64,000 bases of DNA, from contig NZ_JAYKOT010000003.1 of the NCBI RefSeq assembly GCF_035481615.1, positions 930,001-994,000 of the forward strand, read 5' to 3'. Positions 56,247 through 64,000 of this stretch are shown in pieces (within the stretch, counting starts at the first letter, position 1; every line of letters starts with the position of its first letter). The DNA is from Citroniella saccharovorans (GTDB taxonomy: Bacteria > Bacillota > Clostridia > Tissierellales > Peptoniphilaceae). A model generated the notes under the pieces. It did not search any database and was not told the origin of the DNA. It saw only the letters and a program-made list of their open reading frames with translations. Position numbers and translations under genes: made by a program.

Positions 56247-56432
56247 TACTATTACCTCCTTAAGTATTAGCCTAGTTTTATTTTGCTCAATTTAATGTAG
56301 TTTTTAATTTATAAACAATAGACTTTTTTAAACTTTTTAATAAAAATATTTTTCTTGTTAAGTCATTTTTATTATATCTATTTATCAAGGAATAGTCAAT
56401 TTATATAAATTTATTTTTAATATTATAATCAA

Positions 56433-56466
56433 ATAAAAAAAGACCAAATGAAAAGTCATTTGGTCT
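56433..56466 (-). terminator. Terminator of groEL
   Basis: AGACCAAATGA-CTTT-TCATTTGGTCT followed by T7 on the minus strand, 19 bases past the stop. Confidence 0.85.
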
Positions 56467-56484
56467 AAAATATTTTTGGGTAAA

Positions 56485-58122
56485 TTACATCATGCCGCCC
56501 ATTCCACCCATGCCGCCCATACCTGCCATTGCAGCTGCCGGGTCTTCTTTTTCTACATCTGCTACAGCAGCTTCAGTAGTTATTATCATAGATGCAACAG
56601 ATACAGCATTTTCAAGTGCAGATCTTGTAACTTTTGTAGGATCAACTATTCCTGCCTTAAACATATCTACATATTCTTCAGTAATAGCATTAAATCCAAC
56701 GCCTTTTTCTAACTTTTTAACTTGTTCAGCTATAACTGATCCTTCAAGTCCAGCATTTATAGCAATTTGTCTAACAGGTTCTTCTAGTGCTTTTACAATA
56801 ATATTTACACCTGTTCTTTCATCGCCTTCAGTTTCATCTAGAAGTTTTTTAACTTCTTCTATAACATCAACTAAAACTGTTCCACCACCAGCTACTATAC
56901 CTTCTTCAACAGCAGCCTTTGTTGCAGCAAGTGCATCTTCAATTCTAAGCTTTCTTTCTTTTAGTTCAGTTTCAGTAGCAGCTCCAACTTCAATGACAGC
57001 AACTCCACCAGCTAGTTTTGCAAGTCTTTCTTGTAATTTTTCTCTATCAAAATCAGATTCTGTAATTTCAATTTGTTTCTTAATTGAAGTTACTCTTTCA
57101 TTTATAGAGTCTTCTTTTCCACTTCCTCCAACTATAACTGTATTTTCTTTTGTTACAGTTACTCTTCTTGCTTCTCCAAGCATTTCAGGAGTAGTTTCTT
57201 TTAAATCATTTCCTAAATCTTCTGTTACAACTGTTGCACCAGTTAAAATTGCAATATCTTGAAGCATTTCTTTTCTTCTATCTCCAAATCCTGGAGCTTT
57301 AACAGCAACTACATTTAAAGTTCCTCTTAATTTATTAAGAACCAAAGTAGCCATAGCTTCGCCCTCTATATCATCTGCAACAATTAATAGAGGTCTTGAT
57401 TGTTCCATAATTCCTTCTAAGATTGGAAGAATGTCTTGAATGTTAGTAATTTTTTTGTCTGTTAAAAGAATTTTTGGATTTTCAAGATTTGCTTCCATCT
57501 TGTCAGTATTTGTAGCCATATATGATGAAACATATCCTCTGTCAAATTGCATACCTTCTACAACATCTAAAGTTGTACCCATGCTCTTTGATTCTTCAAC
57601 AGTAATTACACCATCTTTACCAACTTTTTCCATAGCTTCAGCGATTAATTTTCCTACAGATTCATCTTGAGAAGAAACAGAACCAACTTGTGCAATTTCT
57701 TCGTTTGAAGACACTGTGTGAGATAAATTTTTTATCTCTTCTACTGCTTTATCTAAAGCTTTTTTTAGTCCTCTTTGAAGAATCATTGGGTTAGCGCCAG
57801 CTGCCACATTTTTTGATCCTTCTCTAACTATAGCTTGAGCAAGTAGAGTAGCTGTAGTAGTTCCATCTCCAGCAACATCATTAGTTTTTGTAGCAACTTC
57901 TTTTACAAGTTGAGCTCCCATATTTTCATATCTATCTTCAAATTCAATTTCCTTAGCTATTGTTACACCATCGTTAGTGATAAGAGGTGATCCAAATTTT
58001 TTATCTAATACTACATTTCTTCCCTTAGGTCCAAGAGTTATTTTTACAGTATCAGATAATTTATTAATACCACTTTCTAAAGACTTTCTAGCATCTTGTG
58101 AATATTTTATTTCTTTACTCAT
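56485..58122 (-). CDS. groL: Chaperonin GroEL (60 kDa)
   Basis: 545 aa. Forms the 14-mer folding chamber with GroES. Motifs: KITLGPKGRNVVLDKKFGSP, VAGDGTTTATLLAQ with the ATPase Asp, and the C-terminal GGM-rich tail (MAGMGGMGGMGGMM). Lies 17 bases after groES behind a strong AAGGAGG site. Fully intact. The 256-codon frame on the opposite strand is a composition shadow. Confidence 0.99.
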   Translation of the reverse strand: MSKEIKYSQDARKSLESGINKLSDTVKITLGPKGRNVVLDKKFGSPLITNDGVTIAKEIEFEDRYENMGAQLVKEVATKTNDVAGDGTTTATLLAQAIVREGSKNVAAGANPMILQRGLKKALDKAVEEIKNLSHTVSSNEEIAQVGSVSSQDESVGKLIAEAMEKVGKDGVITVEESKSMGTTLDVVEGMQFDRGYVSSYMATNTDKMEANLENPKILLTDKKITNIQDILPILEGIMEQSRPLLIVADDIEGEAMATLVLNKLRGTLNVVAVKAPGFGDRRKEMLQDIAILTGATVVTEDLGNDLKETTPEMLGEARRVTVTKENTVIVGGSGKEDSINERVTSIKKQIEITESDFDREKLQERLAKLAGGVAVIEVGAATETELKERKLRIEDALAATKAAVEEGIVAGGGTVLVDVIEEVKKLLDETEGDERTGVNIIVKALEEPVRQIAINAGLEGSVIAEQVKKLEKGVGFNAITEEYVDMFKAGIVDPTKVTRSALENAVSVASMIITTEAAVADVEKEDPAAAMAGMGGMGGMGGMM

Positions 58123-58139
58123 TTATTATCCTCCTTAAA

Positions 58140-58424
58140 TTATTTTTCAACAACAGCAAGTACATCAGAGTACTTAACGATAGTAAATTCTTCACTATCT
58201 ATCTTTACATCTGTTCCAGCATATTTTGAATATATAACTAAATCTCCAACTTTAATATTTGCACTTTTCTTTTCACTCTTTAAAATTTTATCGCCAATTT
58301 CAACAACTTCTGCAAATTGTGGAGCTTCTTTTGCTGAAGATGGAAGAAGTAAACCAGATTTTGTCTTTTCTTCAACATCACATTTTTTTATAACAATTCT
58401 ATCATCTAGTGGTTTTAGTTTCAT
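58140..58424 (-). CDS. groS: Co-chaperonin GroES (10 kDa)
   Basis: 94 aa. Beta-barrel cap of the GroEL chamber: KPLDDRIVIKK start, mobile loop KTKSGLLLPSSAKE, GDLVIYSKYAGTDV. First gene of the heat-shock operon under the CIRCE operator. Confidence 0.98.
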   Translation of the reverse strand: MKLKPLDDRIVIKKCDVEEKTKSGLLLPSSAKEAPQFAEVVEIGDKILKSEKKSANIKVGDLVIYSKYAGTDVKIDSEEFTIVKYSDVLAVVEK

Positions 58425-58457
58425 ATATTTTCTCCTTTATAATATAATTTTTATTTG

Positions 58458-58484
58458 TTAGCACTCATCGCTTCCGAGTGCTAA
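58458..58484 (-). promoter_or_regulatory. CIRCE operator (HrcA site)
   Basis: Perfect TTAGCACTC-N9-GAGTGCTAA, 34 bases upstream of groES, showing that groESL is repressed by HrcA. Confidence 0.97.
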
Positions 58485-58592
58485 CACTTACAATATAATA
58501 ATACTATCTAAATCTAATATTATCAAGTCCTAATTTCTTTTAAAATAATCAAAATATAGTTAAAAAAAGCTTTTATTTATATATAAGCATAA

Positions 58593-59468
58593 TTATTTTG
58601 CTTTATTCTCTTTTTTTCTTTCTTTTCCTATATTGTTTTCTCTGCCATAATAAAATAGATATTGTTGTGCGTAGCCAGCCAAATTTCCAAAATATTTATT
58701 AGCATATAATTTTATTTTACTTTTAGGTACTTCTTCTCCGATAAAAAGTTCTTCCATGACTCTTTTAATCCAAACATCAACAGGAAAAACTTCCGCTCTT
58801 CCAAATCCAAAAAGAAGTATGCAGTCTGCAACCTTTGGACCTACTCCAGGAAGCTCAATTAGTTTTTCTCTTAGTATGTCTGTTTCCATATTTTTTAAAA
58901 GATTTATATTAAAACTAGGTTCTAAAAGCATTTTTGAAGCAGTTACAATTCTCTCATCCCTAAATCCAACTCTAGCGTACTTTCTAAGATCTTTAGGATC
59001 AGCACTAGCTAGTCTTTCAGGACTTGGAAAAGAATAGTATCTTCTCTTTTCATCTTCAAATATTAAATCTCCATACATGGAAGATATAGTTTCTATTGAT
59101 TTTTTTATTCTAGGAATCATATTATTTGCAGATATTATAAAGCTAATTATAGTTTCGAACTCGTCTTGCTTTAAAATTCTTATTCCATATCCAAATTCTT
59201 TCGCTTTATTTAATTCTTCATTATCAATTAAAGAATTTTTAATCTTTCCATAATCTTTTTTTAGGTCAAAATACTTTTCCCAAATTTTGCTATCAAAATC
59301 TTCTAGTGGAGAATTGATATAGATTTTATTTTCTTCTTCTCTTATATATATAACCTTGCCCTTATGGATTGAGGTAAAGTGGTCTCCATCATCGTACCAT
59401 CTAAAAGCTTGCCCGCATTCAAAAATATGTTTTATATTAAAATCTTTTTTTTCAAATTCAATTATCAC
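58593..59468 (-). CDS. OGG1-type 8-oxoguanine DNA glycosylase
   Basis: 291 aa bifunctional glycosylase/AP lyase. N-terminal OGG domain (FECGQAFRWY), HhH-GPD core with the hairpin LPGVGPKVADCILLFGF carrying the catalytic Lys, and the catalytic Asp in VFPVDVWIKR. GTG start at 59466-59468, overlapping the ABC-F gene by 11 bases. C-terminal Lys-rich tail. Confidence 0.92.
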   Translation of the reverse strand: MIIEFEKKDFNIKHIFECGQAFRWYDDGDHFTSIHKGKVIYIREEENKIYINSPLEDFDSKIWEKYFDLKKDYGKIKNSLIDNEELNKAKEFGYGIRILKQDEFETIISFIISANNMIPRIKKSIETISSMYGDLIFEDEKRRYYSFPSPERLASADPKDLRKYARVGFRDERIVTASKMLLEPSFNINLLKNMETDILREKLIELPGVGPKVADCILLFGFGRAEVFPVDVWIKRVMEELFIGEEVPKSKIKLYANKYFGNLAGYAQQYLFYYGRENNIGKERKKENKAK

Positions 59469-61389
59469 TGTCTAATTCCTCTTCCAAGGCTTGCCACTTA
59501 TCAAAAAGCAAATCTATCTCTTCCTTGTTATTTTTAATGATGTTATTTATTTCAAAGGCTTTTTTGTAGTCTTCATAAACTTCTTTTTCTGTAAGTTTAT
59601 TATTTAGATATTCAATTTCCTCTTCAAGCTCTTCTATTTTATTTGAAACAAATCTAATGTCAGCCCTGATTTTCTTTATATTTTTCTTTTTCAGGTTATC
59701 ATTTTTCTTAATTTTCTTAAGTTCTGTTTTAGTAAATCCAGAAAAATCATCTGATAACTCTTCTTTTTCTATTCTTCTTTCTTCTAATTTTTCCAAATAA
59801 TAATCATAATTTCCTAGAAATACTTCACATCCATCTCTATCTACAACAATAAGTTTATTTACAACTTTATTAAGAAAATATCTATCATGACTTATTATAA
59901 GAAAAGTTTCCTTGTAATCCTTAAGTGCATTTTCTAAAATCTCTTTAGATTCAATATCTAAATGGTTTGTAGGTTCATCCATTATTAGAAAATTAGGTTT
60001 TTTTAGCATTATCTTAAGTAGGCTAAGTCTACCCTTTTCCCCTCCAGAAAGCGAGGATATTTCCTTAAAAACATTTTCACCAGAATATCCAAAAGCTCCA
60101 AGATAATTTCTTATTTCACTTAAATCCATATAGTCATAGTTATCATAAATTTCTTCTATAACAGTGTTTTCTTTATTAAGTGATTTTTGCTCCTGGTCAT
60201 AATACCCAATTACAATATTTGATCCAAAGTTAACTTCACCCTCGTCTAAATGATACTCTCCTAGAATCGACTTTATAAGGCTTGTCTTTCCTATTCCATT
60301 TTTTCCTATAATTCCTACACGATCATTCTTATAAATATCAAATGAAATATTTGAAAAAACTTTCTTCTCTCCAAATGATTTTCCAGCATTTTCTACACTT
60401 AATATATCTTGTCCACTTTTTATATCCGATTCAAAATTTAAGTGAAAATCTGTAGCCTGCCTTTTTGGATCCTCAAAAACATCAACTTTAGCTAGAAGTT
60501 TTTCTCTTGATCTAGCTTTTTTATAGAATTTTTCTGTAGCATAAGATTTAAATCTTCTTATTATTTCCTTTTGCCTTTCTATCTCCTTAGCTTGATTTTC
60601 AAAAGCTTTTTTCTTGATTTCATATTCCTTATCACGCAATTTAATAAAATCAGTGTAGTTAGTATTGTAAATTGTTAGCTTTTTGTTTTCCAAGTGAAAA
60701 ATCTTTTTGCAAACCCTATCTAAAAAATATCTATCGTGACTTATAACCATAAAAGCTTTGTTATAACTTCTTAAAAAATTCTCTAAAAACATAGTAGCTT
60801 CTATATCAAGATGGTTTGTAGGTTCATCTAATAAAAGTAGGTCGGGGTTTTCAAGTAAAATAGAGGCTAAAAGAAGTCTTGACTTTTCACCTCCAGAAAG
60901 ATTTTTTGCCAAGCTTTCAAATTCATCTTCAGTAAAATTTAATCCCTTAAGCATCCCCTTAATTTTAGAATCATACATATAACCTTCTTTTTTATTAAAC
61001 TGTTCAGTCTTATTCTGATATTCTCTAAGAAGTCTATTTAAAATAACATGATCTTTTTCACTAGAGATTTTTTCTTCTAATTTTTTTATATCTTCTTTTA
61101 AATCTATTACATCTTTAAATTTTTCTAGGCAGATTTCATAAATAGTCTTATTTTCATCTACTTCAATGGACTGTCTAAGATAACCAATCTTTAAACCATT
61201 AACATAGCTAATACTTCCACTATCAGGACCAATAACATCGTAGATAATTTTGAAGAGGGTAGTCTTTCCAGATCCATTTATACCAATTAAACCAATCTTG
61301 TCATTTTTTTCGACATTAAAAGTAATTGATTGTAAAATTTCCTTTAAGTCAAAAGATTTACTTATATTTTGTACTGTTAGTATCGCCAT
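59458..61389 (-). CDS. ABC-F family ATPase (Uup/YdiF-like)
   Basis: 643 aa from ATG 61387-61389 (GAGGGG site), 14 codons inside the longest frame. Two ABC domains: Walker A GINGSGKTT and GKNGIGKTS, signatures LSGGEKSR and LSGGEKGR, Walker B LLLLDEPTNHLD and FLIMDEPTNHLD. The linker is long and charged, and a C-terminal coiled coil covers about 555-640. No membrane part. ABC-F proteins act on the ribosome in translation or antibiotic protection; this layout fits the housekeeping Uup/YdiF kind. Confidence 0.93.
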   Translation of the reverse strand: MAILTVQNISKSFDLKEILQSITFNVEKNDKIGLIGINGSGKTTLFKIIYDVIGPDSGSISYVNGLKIGYLRQSIEVDENKTIYEICLEKFKDVIDLKEDIKKLEEKISSEKDHVILNRLLREYQNKTEQFNKKEGYMYDSKIKGMLKGLNFTEDEFESLAKNLSGGEKSRLLLASILLENPDLLLLDEPTNHLDIEATMFLENFLRSYNKAFMVISHDRYFLDRVCKKIFHLENKKLTIYNTNYTDFIKLRDKEYEIKKKAFENQAKEIERQKEIIRRFKSYATEKFYKKARSREKLLAKVDVFEDPKRQATDFHLNFESDIKSGQDILSVENAGKSFGEKKVFSNISFDIYKNDRVGIIGKNGIGKTSLIKSILGEYHLDEGEVNFGSNIVIGYYDQEQKSLNKENTVIEEIYDNYDYMDLSEIRNYLGAFGYSGENVFKEISSLSGGEKGRLSLLKIMLKKPNFLIMDEPTNHLDIESKEILENALKDYKETFLIISHDRYFLNKVVNKLIVVDRDGCEVFLGNYDYYLEKLEERRIEKEELSDDFSGFTKTELKKIKKNDNLKKKNIKKIRADIRFVSNKIEELEEEIEYLNNKLTEKEVYEDYKKAFEINNIIKNNKEEIDLLFDKWQALEEELDSDN

Positions 61390-61401
61390 ATTTCCCCTCA
61401 A

Positions 61402-61431
61402 AAAATAATGGGACAAATTCACTTGTCCCAT
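61402..61431 (-). terminator. Terminator after rex, possible attenuator before the ABC-F gene
   Basis: ATGGGACAA-GTGAAT-TTGTCCCAT followed by TTATTTTTT on the minus strand. It lies directly before the ABC-F ribosome site, so it could also attenuate that gene, as is known for some ABC-F genes. Confidence 0.65.
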
Positions 61432-61479
61432 CTTATATAATATCTAAGTTTCCAATCTATAATAGATTTTAAACTAATT

Positions 61480-62121
61480 TTATTTCTTTTCTGCTGCCCA
61501 TGGATTAGTTAAATAGAAAGTTAAAGTGAATAAAGAGTCATCTAGATGAACGTTTTCAACTCTAACTCCTTCTCTAACCTTTAAGTCAAGTGGTGCATAA
61601 TTCCAAATTCCCTTTACTCCATTATCCATACAAATATCAGCAAGTTCTTGAGCTGACTCTAAAGGAACGGCTATAATTGCAATATGAACATCATTCTTCT
61701 TTAAGTAAGGCTCTAAATAGTCTATTGGATTGACTTCTATGTCTGAAATTTTCTTTCCAACTAATTTTTTAGATTTGTCAAAAATTGCAGTGATATTAAA
61801 TTTAGTGTCACTTAAACCAGTATATTGAGCAATTGCTTGTCCAATATTACCTGCCCCTAAAATAATAGCATTGTATTTTACAGTCATTCCTAGAATGTTT
61901 TGTAATTCACCAATTAATTCTTCTACATTGTAGCCATAACCTTGTTGTCCAAATCCTCCAAAGTGATTTAAATCTTGCCTAATTTGTGATGGAGTAAGAC
62001 CTGTAATTTGTGAAAGTTCGCTTGAAGAAACCCTAACTATTCCCTTTGACTTAATCTGCTTTAAATATCTATAATATTTTGGAAGTCTTTTTACTACTGC
62101 TTTTGATACTTTATATCCCAT
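61480..62121 (-). CDS. rex: Redox-sensing transcriptional repressor Rex
   Basis: 213 aa. N-terminal winged helix (about 1-75: VVKRLPKYYRYL...RVSSSELSQITGLTPSQIRQDL), Rossmann fold with ILGAGNIGQAIAQY for NADH/NAD sensing, and the C-terminal swapped helix LTFYLTNPWAAEKK. Rex represses fermentation and anaerobic genes at low NADH. Complete. Confidence 0.97.
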   Translation of the reverse strand: MGYKVSKAVVKRLPKYYRYLKQIKSKGIVRVSSSELSQITGLTPSQIRQDLNHFGGFGQQGYGYNVEELIGELQNILGMTVKYNAIILGAGNIGQAIAQYTGLSDTKFNITAIFDKSKKLVGKKISDIEVNPIDYLEPYLKKNDVHIAIIAVPLESAQELADICMDNGVKGIWNYAPLDLKVREGVRVENVHLDDSLFTLTFYLTNPWAAEKK

Positions 62122-62232
62122 TTTTTTCCTCCTAATTAATTTTATTGTTTATATTTATTATAAATGATTTTAGATATTATGTCAACTTGCTTTTTATGTA
62201 TAAAGACGATAGATTATTTATTATTTTACTTT

Positions 62233-62276
62233 ATAAAAAAACCAGCCTATTTTTAAAAATAATAGACTGGTTAGAT
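62233..62276 (-). terminator. Terminator of the CWB2 amidase gene
   Basis: AACCAGTCTATT/AATAGGCTGGTT hairpin with one mismatch, followed by T7 on the minus strand. Confidence 0.8.
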
Positions 62277-62288
62277 TTTTACTTAATT

Positions 62289-64000
62289 TTATTCAACTGG
62301 CATTCCATAATATTCAGCAATTGCTGCTGCAGTTTTTTCTGCCATTTGAGCTTTAAAGCCGTTATCCATTAATAGTTCACAATCAAGAGCATTTGTATGG
62401 AAACCATGTTCTAGTAGCATAGAGTGGGTTGCTTTGGAATTTCTTAAAACTCCGTACCAATTGGTTCCAGTACCATCATCATTAACTCTATACTTAACAC
62501 CTCTAAATGGGTGATCAAAGTGGTTTGCAACAGTTTTTCCAATTAATTCAGCTAAATCATTTCTTGGAGTGTTAACAGAATCATATATTTCACTTCCTCT
62601 TACATCTTTATAGTTAAGAAGACTTGAAGGCATCGCGTTAGAATGTAGTGAAATTAGTAAATCGAACCCTTCTGCTTTTTCTCCTCTTTCTTTTAAACTA
62701 ATTCCATCAGATGATGAGAATTTAGATTCAATTAAGTCTTGTAATTCTTTTTCAAAATCTGTCCTTGTAGTTTCAACGTAAAAGCCATATTTTTCAAGTT
62801 CTTCTTTTAACTTCAATCCATAATAAAACATAGCTTCTCCCTCATAATAATCTTTATAAAAACCTTGATTATAAAAAGGACCATGACCTTGGTCTAACAT
62901 AATTCTGATTGGATTATCTTTTGTAGGTATTCTTTTTTCAATATTATGAACAATAACCTTAGCTTCATCTTTATTTTCTCTATTGTCTTCAGTTTTACCA
63001 GGTAATTCCTCATTATTTTCATCTTTAGGTGATTTTTCCGGCTTAACGTTAAGATCTGTGTTAGATTTTATCTCTTCAACTACTTCATCTGATATAGTTT
63101 CATATCCTCCAAATACATAAGCTTTGTAAACTTCATTTTCAGAGATAAATTTTATAATACCGCTATTCAAGTTATCAGCTTGTGAAAGAATTATAGGTGA
63201 ACCTAATTTTGAAGCAAGAACCCCTCCAGCTAATGCATCTGGAAACTTTTCTCCACTTGCTACAGTAACTATTTTACTATCCTTAAAAAATCTATTTGCT
63301 ATTGCATTGGATGTTATATACCTATTCTCTCCCTCTATTCTAATTGATGATATATCTAAGTCACTTAAAATAGACTCAACTTTATTGGATACAGAATTTT
63401 TCCCTCCAATAATAATAGCTTCAGATATATTGCTATCTTCTAAGAATTCTGTCACTTTTCCATCTATATTATTTACATCAGTGTAGATAATAGGAAAATT
63501 CTTAGATCCTGATAAAGCACCCGCTGAAAGTGCGTCTGCAAATGAATCATAATTTACTAAGATAACTTTATTAATTTTTTTAATAGAATTTAGTTCTTTT
63601 GAAACTTTTAATGCAGTTTCAATTCTATTGTCTCCAGAAATTCTTTTAACGCTTAATCCCAAATTTTCAAGAGATTCAAAATAATTTGAAGAAACGGACT
63701 CTCTTCCGCCTACGATAATAGCTTTTTTTGCACCTAGTCTTAAAACTTCAGCCTTTGCTTTTGAATCAATAACATCTGAATTAGCAAAAATAATTGGGGC
63801 TTTTAGACTTGAGGAAAGTGATACTGCTCCAAGTGCATCAGGAAAATTTAGTCCATTTGCAACTATAACTGTCTTAGCTTTACTATAAGCCTCTTGACTT
63901 ATAGCTATAGCAGTTTCATATCTGTCACTACCTGAAAGTCTAATTGCTGATGGGCTTGCTGCAGATAGAGTGACAATAGTATTATCTAAAATAGGCATAG
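62289..64000 (-). CDS. CWB2-repeat N-acetylmuramoyl-L-alanine amidase, 5' end at the window edge
   Basis: At least 569 aa. Three cell-wall-binding-2 repeats (each starting like IRLSGSDRYETAIAIS, VKRISGDNRIETALKVS, IRIEGENRYITSNAIA) fill residues ~18-310. An acidic Lys/Glu/Asn linker follows (~325-350), then an amidase_3 domain with zinc ligands His in LDQGHG, Glu in EGEAMFYY and His in ISLHSNA, and catalytic Glu in LLEHGFHTN. CWB2 repeats hold proteins on the wall via secondary polymers; the enzyme cuts the peptide stem from glycan. The signal peptide is missing or incomplete, since the frame is open to the window end. Confidence 0.88.
   Translation of the reverse strand, partial: MPILDNTIVTLSAASPSAIRLSGSDRYETAIAISQEAYSKAKTVIVANGLNFPDALGAVSLSSSLKAPIIFANSDVIDSKAKAEVLRLGAKKAIIVGGRESVSSNYFESLENLGLSVKRISGDNRIETALKVSKELNSIKKINKVILVNYDSFADALSAGALSGSKNFPIIYTDVNNIDGKVTEFLEDSNISEAIIIGGKNSVSNKVESILSDLDISSIRIEGENRYITSNAIANRFFKDSKIVTVASGEKFPDALAGGVLASKLGSPIILSQADNLNSGIIKFISENEVYKAYVFGGYETISDEVVEEIKSNTDLNVKPEKSPKDENNEELPGKTEDNRENKDEAKVIVHNIEKRIPTKDNPIRIMLDQGHGPFYNQGFYKDYYEGEAMFYYGLKLKEELEKYGFYVETTRTDFEKELQDLIESKFSSSDGISLKERGEKAEGFDLLISLHSNAMPSSLLNYKDVRGSEIYDSVNTPRNDLAELIGKTVANHFDHPFRGVKYRVNDDGTGTNWYGVLRNSKATHSMLLEHGFHTNALDCELLMDNGFKAQMAEKTAAAIAEYYGMPVE

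Noticed and set aside
56492..57262. 256-codon open frame antisense to groEL
   Set aside because: It mirrors the codon pattern of the highly conserved groEL gene, has no ribosome site, and is rich in Ser/Ile/Val as expected of a complement frame.
1..64000. Genome-wide recoding of TAA
   Set aside because: Intact core genes such as rex, guaB and groL end at TAA or other stops exactly at family length, so TAA is a normal stop here.

Overview
The window is AT-rich DNA from a low-GC anaerobic Firmicute. The gene set (groES-groEL behind a CIRCE site, Rex, guaAB, a tryptophanase-like lyase, an ABC-F ATPase, an OGG1-type glycosylase, a CWB2-repeat amidase) and the protein style suggest a Peptoniphilaceae member (Anaerococcus, Peptoniphilus or Finegoldia relatives). 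That assignment is an inference from gene content, not a database match. Almost every gene is on the minus strand. The left edge cuts an SDR oxidoreductase and the right edge cuts the amidase. I saw no rRNA or tRNA gene.

Layout. (1) 0.8-7.2 kb is a graveyard of conjugative-element genes: the N-terminus of a giant SNF2/methylase protein, a Fic protein, a topoisomerase III stub, HTH, nucleotidyltransferase and recombinase scraps, and a MATE exporter fragment. (2) 7.2-13.8 kb is a complete type II-A CRISPR-Cas locus: cas9-cas1-cas2-csn2 in overlapping frames, a six-repeat array, and a divergent tracrRNA with a consensus promoter. All catalytic residues I can place are present. (3) 14-21.5 kb holds a decayed KilA-N gene, a large HEPN-like protein interrupted by two in-frame TAA codons, a broken ORF6N gene, an IS200 remnant fused to a lipoprotein signal peptide behind an orphan T-box leader, and a frameshifted ornithine carbamoyltransferase. 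(4) 21.5-27.6 kb is a HpaII-family restriction-modification cassette (controller, C5 methylase, endonuclease). Its companion AAA-DUF4435 ATPase is split by an IS3-family element with a clear 3-bp target duplication. (5) 27.7-34 kb is a Tn4451-like mobilizable element (TnpW, methyltransferase, relaxase, DUF3847, MerR, large serine recombinase) whose relaxase and recombinase are frameshifted. (6) 34-41.3 kb is a type III restriction-modification operon coupled to an RloC/PrrC-like anticodon-nuclease gene, all three broken by many indels.

(7) 41.7-45.9 kb is a Mn/Fe-type ABC transporter operon with its own DtxR regulator. Its promoter carries a DtxR-like palindrome and a perfect 7-1-7 Fur-type box. 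(8) 46.5-51 kb holds a P-type Mg ATPase with one in-frame TAA, a decayed second MerR copy and an XRE/membrane-protein pair. (9) 51.4-64 kb is an intact housekeeping block.

Themes. A ~0.37-kb dispersed repeat, always in the same orientation, occurs in full or in part at the edges of the defence and mobile cassettes, so the accessory region looks like a set of exchangeable cassettes between direct repeats. Frameshifts (mostly in A/T runs) and in-frame ochre codons are concentrated in accessory genes, whereas cas9 and the housekeeping genes are clean. The CRISPR leader contains an inverted, partly degenerate copy of the CRISPR repeat that overlaps the end of csn2. CRISPR-Cas therefore appears to be the one defence system here that is still intact, among several that have decayed.
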